A stretch of 64,000 bases of DNA from an uncultured Lachnospiraceae bacterium (GTDB lineage Bacteria; Bacillota; Clostridia; Lachnospirales; Lachnospiraceae). Below, piece after piece: positions 57,663-64,000 of the stretch. Location of the stretch: contig CAJUDY010000021.1 in the NCBI GenBank assembly GCA_910584945.1, positions 1-64,000 on the forward strand. Reading direction: 5' to 3'. The notes beneath the pieces are model-generated. The model ran no database searches. It saw only the letters and a list, made by a program, of their open reading frames with translations, and was not told where the DNA came from. The position numbers and the translations under genes are program-made. Position 1 is the stretch's first letter. Every line of letters begins with the position of its first letter.

Positions 57663-58874
57663 TTACTGTCTCTTTTCCAGAACTGCTTCCGCCACAGCGC
57701 TGGTGATCCGGTTATTTTCCAGCACCTTCATGCGGTCTTCCTCCGTATAGCTGCCAAGGGTTACGAAGTAATCCATGGTATCCAGCACGTCGAACTCTCC
57801 GCCGGAGATCTGACGGTCCGCAAGTCCCAGCGGGTCATCCACTTCGGTCGTCATCCGCTCCAACGCCTTCTCAATCCCAAGACCCTCATAGACTTCCGCG
57901 GTATATTGGGCAATTGTCTCCGTACAGGAGATTCCCTCCACCTCGCATGCTTCGAAATACATCTTTGCCATCTCGTCCGGATGCTCCATCATCCAATCTT
58001 CCACATTGAAATACAGCTCGAACAGCGTCGTCATCGCGTCCATCTTGGTATCCAGCGCATTGTCCGTGGCCAACAGACAGGTGGAATATACGCCGTTCAC
58101 ATCGTCGCAGCTGCAGACGGACTTGAAGCCTTCCTCCTGGGCGGTGACGTTCGTGGAGGTCCAGAGAATCATACCGTCTCCTTCGCCTGCCCGGAAGGCC
58201 GCCAGCGCGCTTCCCACGTCCATGTTGGTCATGGTCACATCATCGGTGGTCAGTCCGAAATAAGCCAGATAGAGGGCCAACGTCTGCTGCGCCGTCGTTC
58301 CCACAGGCAGAAGCCAGGTGGTTCCGCGCAGAGAGTCCGCGTCTCCATAGACTTCCGGAGCCTCCGTCGCATTGCCCTTGCCCGCCTGATAGATGGGCGA
58401 ATCTTCACGTACGAAGCAGTTCAGGATATGCTCATACTGGGAGATTCCGATTACGTTCACGTCATAGCCGACGATCCCGTTTACCGCGCCTGCCGCGCCC
58501 GCGGTTCCCACATCCCAGCTCCCGTTTGCTTCCATCATGGCCGGACCCGCATTGAAGTAGGACCAGTTAAACCCGATATTCAGTTCTTCCGCCCAGCCCA
58601 TCTCATCCATGATGTAGAACACCAGTCCATGCTCCGCGCCGGAGAAGTAAGCAAGGTCAATCATGGTCTTGCTTGCCAGCGGCTCAATCCCGAAGGTGGT
58701 GCCGCCTGAGCTCTCCGTCTCTGCCGCGGGCGCCTCCGTCTCTTCCCCGGAAGGCGCCGGCGTCTCCGGAGCCGGATTCGTATTCTCCTTGCTGCCGCAG
58801 CCGGAAAGCAGGCTTCCCGCGAGCGTCAAAGTCGTTATAAGCGCCAGTAAGCTTTTCATTGTCTTTTTCATCAT
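57663..58874 (-). CDS. NitT/TauT-type substrate-binding lipoprotein
   Basis: A 403-residue lipoprotein: signal SLLALITTLTLAGSLLSGC, then a Pro/Glu/Thr linker to about residue 55 and an NMT1/SsuA-like fold. Segments include AYFSGAEHGLVFYIMDEMGW, WDVGTAGAAGAVNG and ALAAFRAGEGDGMILW. The Trp/Tyr/Phe-rich pocket cannot be assigned to a ligand. GGAAGGAG before the ATG. Confidence 0.87.
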   Translation of the reverse strand: MMKKTMKSLLALITTLTLAGSLLSGCGSKENTNPAPETPAPSGEETEAPAAETESSGGTTFGIEPLASKTMIDLAYFSGAEHGLVFYIMDEMGWAEELNIGFNWSYFNAGPAMMEANGSWDVGTAGAAGAVNGIVGYDVNVIGISQYEHILNCFVREDSPIYQAGKGNATEAPEVYGDADSLRGTTWLLPVGTTAQQTLALYLAYFGLTTDDVTMTNMDVGSALAAFRAGEGDGMILWTSTNVTAQEEGFKSVCSCDDVNGVYSTCLLATDNALDTKMDAMTTLFELYFNVEDWMMEHPDEMAKMYFEACEVEGISCTETIAQYTAEVYEGLGIEKALERMTTEVDDPLGLADRQISGGEFDVLDTMDYFVTLGSYTEEDRMKVLENNRITSAVAEAVLEKRQ

Positions 58875-58922
58875 ATTCTCCTTCCATTTAAGTTCCGCAA
58901 TTCCTCTTCCTCAGTTGCTTTA

Positions 58923-59747
58923 CTACCAGACGGTATAGCCGCCGTCGAAGATCAGATCGGTACCGATACAGTATGTAGACATGTCGGACGCCAGATAGAC
59001 GACTGCGCCGACCACTTCGTCCAGGCTGGCAAATCGTTTGATGGGGACCATGGACACATTGTAGTTAAGTACCTCAGCCTTTACCCCCTGATGGAGCCCG
59101 GACATGACATAGCCCGGACTGATACTGTTCACCCGGATACCGGATTCCACGTAACTGATGGCCAGCGCCCTGGTCAGCTGCCGGACTCCTGCCTTGCTGG
59201 TCGTATACCCCGGCTGGGACGTCATCGCCGGACGGCGGTTGATGATATGCGCGGACATGGACGCGGTATTGATAATAGACCCTCCGTGTCCGTGCTTTTT
59301 CATAAGCTCCGCCCCCGCGCGGTCCACCAGAAGCATCCCGGTCAGGTTCACGTCCAACATCTTCTTCCAGGTATCCAGCGTAATCTCAGCGTCATCCATG
59401 CCGGTACAGGTGATTCCGGCATTTGAAAAAACGATATCCACCGTTCCCAGCGTTTCTTCTATCGCCCCAAACGCCTGTGTCACCGACGCCTCGTCGGATA
59501 CGTCGCCGATCACCGGGACCGCCGTCACCTTGTAAGTTTTCTCCAGATATTCACAGTTTTTCTTTAGTTCCTCCTCTGCCGCGGGAATGTCAAGCAACGC
59601 CACATCCGCTCCCAGCTCCGCAAATGCCACGGATACCGCTCTGGCAATCCCCCCGGCTCCTCCCGTTATCACCGCCTTTTTCCCTTTCAGGGAGATCATC
59701 TCATAGATGCTTTTGATCTGTTCGATGGATTCTGCCTCATACCGCAC
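58923..59747 (-). CDS. Short-chain dehydrogenase/reductase
   Basis: A 274-residue SDR with a 20-residue N-terminal extension. NAD(P) motif TGGAGGIA near residue 27, SNAG, catalytic Ser in NTASMS and YTTSK. The adenine-binding Asp after beta 2 (LLDIP) suggests NAD preference. Relatives oxidise sugar alcohols, gluconate or sulfo-sugar acids; operon context supports a sugar or polyol substrate. Starts 12 bases after tkt C-subunit. Confidence 0.88.
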   Translation of the reverse strand: MRYEAESIEQIKSIYEMISLKGKKAVITGGAGGIARAVSVAFAELGADVALLDIPAAEEELKKNCEYLEKTYKVTAVPVIGDVSDEASVTQAFGAIEETLGTVDIVFSNAGITCTGMDDAEITLDTWKKMLDVNLTGMLLVDRAGAELMKKHGHGGSIINTASMSAHIINRRPAMTSQPGYTTSKAGVRQLTRALAISYVESGIRVNSISPGYVMSGLHQGVKAEVLNYNVSMVPIKRFASLDEVVGAVVYLASDMSTYCIGTDLIFDGGYTVW

Positions 59748-59759
59748 CTTATATTCCCC

Positions 59760-60731
59760 CTAACCTTTTCTCTCAATGACGATCCGCACTTTTTTTGCAA
59801 TGTCGTCCGCCGTCAGCCGGAACCGTTCTTTCAGCCAGTCCGCCGGACCGACTTCTCCGAATTCATCCTGCACGCCTACGCGTCCCATGGGGACCGGACA
59901 GTTCTCCGACAGCACTTCCGCCACAGCGCTTCCCAGACCGCCGATGATGTTGTGATTCTCCGCCGTGACGATGACTCCGGTCTCTTTTGCAGCGGTGATG
60001 ACCGCTTCCCGGTCGATGGGTTTCAGCGTGAACATATCCAGCACCCGGACATGAATGTCTTCTTTTTCAAGCAATTCGGCCGCGCAGACCGCCTCAATGA
60101 CCTCCCTGCCGGCGGCGATGATCGTCGCGTCCCGGCCTTCCCGAAGCGTTACCGCCTTCCCGATCTCAAAGGAAGATCCCTCTTCATAGATTGTCTCCGC
60201 CTTCCCGCGATTCATGCGTATATAAAACATCCCGTAAGTTTTTGCTGCCTGTATCGTCAGATCCCGGACCATAACCGCGTCCGTCGGTTCTATGATCGTC
60301 ATCTCCGGGATACAGCGCATGACTGCCACATCCTCAAATGCCTGATGAGTGCCTCCGTTCAGTCCCGCACAGACTCCTGGATCGCTCCCTACCACTTTCA
60401 CATTCAGCTTTGCATAAGCGCCGCTCATAAATATCTGATCCATGCTCCGGCGCGAGGAAAACACGCCGAAGGAATGGGAGAACGGGATAAATCCTTCTGC
60501 GGAAAGTCCCGCCGCCACTCCCATCATATTGGCTTCTGCAATTCCGCAGTCCAGGATGTTATCCGGATATTTGTTCTGATAAGGGAGAAGACCGATGGCT
60601 CTCATCAGATCCGCATCCATAGCCACCACAGGTTCTCCTTCTTTGATCAGCTCTTCCATGGTACTGGCATATACCTGGCGCATCTCCAGTTCTCCCATCT
60701 TATGATCCTCTGCCAGTATGATATTTCCCAA
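59760..60731 (-). CDS. Transketolase C-terminal subunit
   Basis: Pyrimidine-binding and C-terminal domains of a split transketolase, 323 residues. Motifs: MRQVYASTMEELIKEGEPVV, DCGIAEANMMGVAAGLSAEG with the catalytic Glu, and IPFSHSFGVF. Start: TTG at 60731 has AAGGAGG 10 bases upstream; the ATG at 60698 has only GAGG. Works with the N-subunit 37 bases upstream to move two-carbon ketol units. Confidence 0.88.
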   Translation of the reverse strand: MGNIILAEDHKMGELEMRQVYASTMEELIKEGEPVVAMDADLMRAIGLLPYQNKYPDNILDCGIAEANMMGVAAGLSAEGFIPFSHSFGVFSSRRSMDQIFMSGAYAKLNVKVVGSDPGVCAGLNGGTHQAFEDVAVMRCIPEMTIIEPTDAVMVRDLTIQAAKTYGMFYIRMNRGKAETIYEEGSSFEIGKAVTLREGRDATIIAAGREVIEAVCAAELLEKEDIHVRVLDMFTLKPIDREAVITAAKETGVIVTAENHNIIGGLGSAVAEVLSENCPVPMGRVGVQDEFGEVGPADWLKERFRLTADDIAKKVRIVIERKG

Positions 60732-60768
60732 AGTTTGCGCACCTCCTTTTTCTGATTGATACCTCTGA

Positions 60769-61608
60769 TCACAGGGCAGCTTTATATGCCTTAAGCTCTG
60801 CAATCGCCTGTTTCGCCTGCTCCTTTGTGACTGGAATATTATGATTGAAGACGTCCTCTGCAAACGAACATCCTTTCCCTTTTTTCGTGTTCAGAATGAT
60901 CATGGACGGGTGTTCCCGATCCGCTTGTGCCGCATCAATGGCCTCCATGATCCGCGACACTTCGTTGCCGTCCGCCACGTCAAGCACCTGCCACCCGAAC
61001 TCCCGGAATTTCCCTCCGAAATCCGTTACGCCGCTGACTTCCTCTACGGTTCCATCAATCTGAAGCCGGTTGTAGTCGAGAAAAGCGATCACGTTCGTGA
61101 GCTGCTTTGCCGGAGCGAACATGGCGCACTCCCAGACCTGTCCTTCCTGGCACTCTCCGTCCCCCACAAGGATGTAGACATAGTTGTCAAGCTTCTTCAT
61201 CTTACAGCCCAGCGCAATCCCAAGCCCGGAAGAAAAGCCCTGTCCCAACGACCCAGTGGTCATATCCACTCCCGGCGTCCGGTTCCGGTCCGTGTGGCTT
61301 GGGAGGCGGGTCCCTGGCCGATTCAGCGTCTCAAGCTCTTCCGGATCAAAATACCCTTTAAGCGCCAGCGCCGCGTACATGGCGGGGCCTGCGTGGCCTT
61401 TGGACATGATAAACCGGTCCCTCTGTTCCCACCTGGGATTCTTTGGATCGATCTTCATGACCCCTCCGTACAGGCAGGCCATCAGATCACAGATGGACAT
61501 CACTCCGCCCACATGCCCGACGCCAAGCGTTCCGAGCTGCTTCATACAGCTGATCCGGATGTCGGCCGCGAAGCTTTTGAGTTCCTTTTCTTTCTCTGCG
61601 GTAATCAT
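60769..61608 (-). CDS. Transketolase N-terminal subunit
   Basis: Thiamine diphosphate-binding half of a split transketolase, 279 residues. The ThDP/Mg motif is GDGECQEGQVWECAMFAPAKQLTN, with the usual LPSHTD and GSLGQGFS segments. The pair together equals a normal transketolase and, being inside a catabolic operon, probably acts on a pathway-specific sugar phosphate rather than the pentose pathway at large. Confidence 0.92.
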   Translation of the reverse strand: MITAEKEKELKSFAADIRISCMKQLGTLGVGHVGGVMSICDLMACLYGGVMKIDPKNPRWEQRDRFIMSKGHAGPAMYAALALKGYFDPEELETLNRPGTRLPSHTDRNRTPGVDMTTGSLGQGFSSGLGIALGCKMKKLDNYVYILVGDGECQEGQVWECAMFAPAKQLTNVIAFLDYNRLQIDGTVEEVSGVTDFGGKFREFGWQVLDVADGNEVSRIMEAIDAAQADREHPSMIILNTKKGKGCSFAEDVFNHNIPVTKEQAKQAIAELKAYKAAL

Positions 61609-61626
61609 ACTGCACCCCTTTCTGTA

Positions 61627-63075
61627 TTATATCGTGTCGTCTTTCATGCACAGATGAACGGCTCCCACTTGAAAGGCTCTCGGCAGCGCCAGGATATTGG
61701 GATTTGGCCCCACATATTTTCTCGTGGCGTCTTCCAGCGCTTCCTCAAAGGTCGCCCGGGTCTTAAGGCCCATGCCTCTGGCATATCCCGGCTCCTGAGC
61801 GCCCACAATATAGATCGCAGAAGTATTCATCTCCGCGATATGCCCGCATGACATCATAGAAAATCCATGATACGGATGAAAGGCTCCTGCATACCGGTAC
61901 TTTCGAATGTACTCCTCATTGGTCCCGAACAGTTCCCCGTACTTGTCCATATCCGGCAGCACATTCATATAATCATGCTGGAACAGCTCATACAGCTCTC
62001 TCAGATACGGCCAGCGCTCATCATGGAAATATCCGTTGCACAGGGAGGAACAGATGATCACGCAGCGGTCGCTCATGACCCTTTTATGACGGATCACCTG
62101 AGCGCTCAGAGCCTGCATCATCTGAATAGGATTGGTCCCCATGCCGTTTCCATAGTGAAAATCCTGCGGCATACCGAAGATCATCACATCATATTTTTTA
62201 TCCGCCCACTTCACATAGGTGCGTTGATCGGCCATTTTCCAGGAGACCGGCTGCATCTCTTTGATATAGCCGCTGTGAATCTCGATCTGTCTGGAGGCGG
62301 AGTCCAGTACCGCGTCGCAGCCGAAGAACTTCTTCCCCATACGCTCCTCCATATGCATGCCGATCTCATTGAACTTGTGCCTCATGAGCGAATGGCCGGA
62401 CACCGGCGTGAAGTCTTCCCCGTGCATGACCGAAGGAATATGATGGGTCGCAATGCTGCGCCAGTGGGTGATGCCGGTGGCGCAGTGCTTGTAGCCTCCG
62501 GAATACCCCCCATATGGATTTCCCTGGGTGTGTCCGATCAGAATCGCCACATCTGAATCATATACATATTTGTTCATAATCACACAGTCGCCCCGGGCGG
62601 TCGTGCCAAGATCCACCAGATGCTCCCAGTCCTCGGAGTCATGACTGATGATCTGATGCGTATGGAAAAATTCATGGAACAGAGGTTCTCCCAGGATTTT
62701 GCGCATCTCCGCCGTCGTAGTCCTGGGATGAAGGCCGTTGGAGAAGATCAGAAGGATATCCTTTTTCTCCACTCCCGCCTGGTAAAGCTCCTCCAGAATC
62801 ACTTTGATCGCCACTTTCCTGTGGGCGGTGGGCTGACAGCCCCCCTTCACAATATCCGGAATGACGATGGTCACCTTGCTTCCCTTATGGGCCAGCTTCG
62901 TCAAAGGTTCCATTCCGATGGGATGCCTTACCGAATATCTGGTAGTTTCCTCAATCTGATCCTCCGGAATATACGGCGGGTCCGCCACGGTCTCTCCGGG
63001 AATGAACACATCGGTCTGGTCCGGCAGACAGGCGGACATGGTCCCCTGTCCGTATTCAAATTCCAGTTTCTTCAT
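61627..63075 (-). CDS. LarA-family (lactate racemase-like) protein
   Basis: A 482-residue protein with LarA-like N-terminal (YSVRHPIGMEPLTKLAHKG, VTIVIPDI) and central segments. The stretch GGYSGGYKHCATGITHW carries the Lys that in LarA joins the nickel-pincer (NPN) cofactor. LarA relatives racemise or epimerise 2-hydroxyacids. It is longer than typical LarA (about 425). No larBCE maturation genes are in the window. Substrate unknown; a hydroxyacid made from the sugar is likely. Confidence 0.78.
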   Translation of the reverse strand: MKKLEFEYGQGTMSACLPDQTDVFIPGETVADPPYIPEDQIEETTRYSVRHPIGMEPLTKLAHKGSKVTIVIPDIVKGGCQPTAHRKVAIKVILEELYQAGVEKKDILLIFSNGLHPRTTTAEMRKILGEPLFHEFFHTHQIISHDSEDWEHLVDLGTTARGDCVIMNKYVYDSDVAILIGHTQGNPYGGYSGGYKHCATGITHWRSIATHHIPSVMHGEDFTPVSGHSLMRHKFNEIGMHMEERMGKKFFGCDAVLDSASRQIEIHSGYIKEMQPVSWKMADQRTYVKWADKKYDVMIFGMPQDFHYGNGMGTNPIQMMQALSAQVIRHKRVMSDRCVIICSSLCNGYFHDERWPYLRELYELFQHDYMNVLPDMDKYGELFGTNEEYIRKYRYAGAFHPYHGFSMMSCGHIAEMNTSAIYIVGAQEPGYARGMGLKTRATFEEALEDATRKYVGPNPNILALPRAFQVGAVHLCMKDDTI

Positions 63076-63124
63076 GAAATAAATACCTCCTATTAAAAGT
63101 TCCGCATCCGCCGGGCAGATGCTG

Positions 63125-64000
63125 TTATTTTACATAAGCGTGGATGATTTCTCTAAGGCTCCCGACGTCGAAAGCGATGGGCTGCGTAAACTTCGTGAGG
63201 GCCACCAGACCTCCGTCCAGGGTGGATACCGCTGCCATCTCTGCCGCGTTCTCTTCCTTCAGTCCTCCGCCGTATACGACGGACAGCTCCTTATGAAATT
63301 CTTCCCGGCAGACCTCTTTAATATAACTGCTTACGAATGCCACATAATTCCCGGACGGCGGCGTCTTTCCTGGTCCAATGGCCCAGATCGGTTCGTATCC
63401 CACCGATATCTTGCTGTCTGCCCATGCTTCGATCCCTTTTAGCCCTTTGCAAAGCTGTTCTCTCAATACGTCCCGCACACGGGGTTCATATTCCTCCGGC
63501 ACATCGGAACCTTTCTGTTCGGCCGTCTCGCCCACGCAGAACAACACATTCATGCCCCGGCTCAGCGCGCACTGCACTTCCTGATTCAGCAGTCCCTCCA
63601 CAGACTCCGCCGCTTTCTCATAACGCCCGGCGTCCTCTTTGATGACCGGATCGTAAGCAGTCAGAAGAGACAGCTTGTCTTTCCGCTCCTCGCTGTGCCC
63701 GATCATCACCCAGTTTTCTCCCAGAGCCTTCATGGCTGCCGCCGGCCGGTTCGTGGTAAATGCTCCGAAATTCCCGCCCCCGGCGACGTCCTCCCGGTAT
63801 ACCCCCTGGCATCCGATCTGAAAATGCGCTCTGTCCTCCTCTGAAATCCGATGAAACTCTTCCAGGGCCGGCACCAGAAGCGCTTCCGGAAGGAAATAGG
63901 TAACATTTACCTCCTCCATCTTTCCCAGCCCCATTTCCGCCGTGCTCCTGATGATGCCCTGAATCCATTTTACCGGATTTTCATCCGGACAGATTCCGCC
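63125..64000 (-). CDS. TIM-like sugar-phosphate isomerase (5' end outside window)
   Basis: Triosephosphate isomerase family. The conserved catalytic segments GENWVMIGHSEERK and VGYEPIWAIGPGKTPPSG (Glu in YEPIWAIG) and YGGGLKEENA are present. The frame stays open from an ATG at 63934 to the window edge, and the residues there (GGICPDENPVKWIQGIIRS) look like part of the protein. The true start is therefore beyond 64000 and the gene is partial. It resembles the tetrulose-phosphate isomerases of tetritol pathways more than glycolytic TpiA, judged from its operon and N-terminus; this is inference. Confidence 0.82.
   Translation of the reverse strand, partial: GGICPDENPVKWIQGIIRSTAEMGLGKMEEVNVTYFLPEALLVPALEEFHRISEEDRAHFQIGCQGVYREDVAGGGNFGAFTTNRPAAAMKALGENWVMIGHSEERKDKLSLLTAYDPVIKEDAGRYEKAAESVEGLLNQEVQCALSRGMNVLFCVGETAEQKGSDVPEEYEPRVRDVLREQLCKGLKGIEAWADSKISVGYEPIWAIGPGKTPPSGNYVAFVSSYIKEVCREEFHKELSVVYGGGLKEENAAEMAAVSTLDGGLVALTKFTQPIAFDVGSLREIIHAYVK

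Overview
The window looks like chromosome of a strictly anaerobic Clostridia bacterium, most likely a Lachnospiraceae (Clostridium cluster XIVa) gut species. The signs are strong AGGAGG-type ribosome binding sites with many GTG starts, a FabK-type (not FabI) fatty acid synthase cluster with FabT-like operators, the gene order rpmG-secE-nusG-rplKAJL-rpoBC ... rpsLG-fusA-tuf, a cobalamin riboswitch, VanZ and DUF1189 proteins, and moderately high GC. This assignment is inference; no rRNA is present. All accepted genes except the VanZ-like gene lie on the minus strand, so the layout below is given by increasing coordinate while transcription runs the other way.

0-9 kb: type II fatty acid synthesis (fabH, acpP, fabK, fabD, fabG, fabF, fabZ) ends in a clear terminator. 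It carries three FabT-like palindromes, two of them at near-perfect sigma-A promoters. An 84-bp GC-rich palindrome separates it from a LysM/G5/M23 peptidase, a flavoredoxin and a small DUF2325 gene whose promoter region holds two tandem 14-bp palindromes.

8.7-20.5 kb: a metal-handling region. A cobalamin riboswitch with a terminator precedes a Nik/Opp-type ABC importer (solute-binding protein, two permeases, two ATPases) and a terminal periplasmic-binding-like lipoprotein. Then come a P1B metal ATPase with a His/Cys-rich N-terminus, an aspartoacylase-like hydrolase and a LysR regulator. The riboswitch points to cobalt, or a related compound, as the imported substrate.

20.4-25.6 kb: an accessory cassette with a catalytically degenerate tyrosine recombinase, a SARP-type regulator carrying a decayed GGDEF-like domain, a 923-residue repeat-rich surface protein and a coupled small membrane protein.

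25.8-47.4 kb: the translation and transcription core (tuf, fusA, rpsG, rpsL; rpoC, rpoB, rplL, rplJ, rplA, rplK, nusG, secE, rpmG). Between rpsL and rpoC sits a more AT-rich insert. It holds a four-gene operon of a dynamin-like GTPase, a two-TM coiled-coil protein and two zinc-ribbon proteins, plus an oppositely oriented vanZ. The promoter of the GTPase operon has nine consecutive G in its 19-bp spacer, so expression may be phase variable. This is the strongest candidate for an undescribed system.

47.4-50.7 kb: DUF1189 membrane protein, a small conserved protein, a MATE transporter and a GNAT acetyltransferase.

50.7-64 kb: one long catabolic operon, with its promoter outside the window. It encodes a TIM-like isomerase (cut by the window edge), a LarA-family protein, split transketolase, an SDR dehydrogenase, a NitT/TauT-type ABC importer with two unlike ATPases, a transaldolase-like protein, an RpiB-type isomerase, a zinc-type dehydrogenase and a TauE-type exporter. 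Together these fit uptake and transketolase-based breakdown of a sugar or sugar acid, possibly a sulfonated one, with export of an end product. The substrate is not determined by the sequence.
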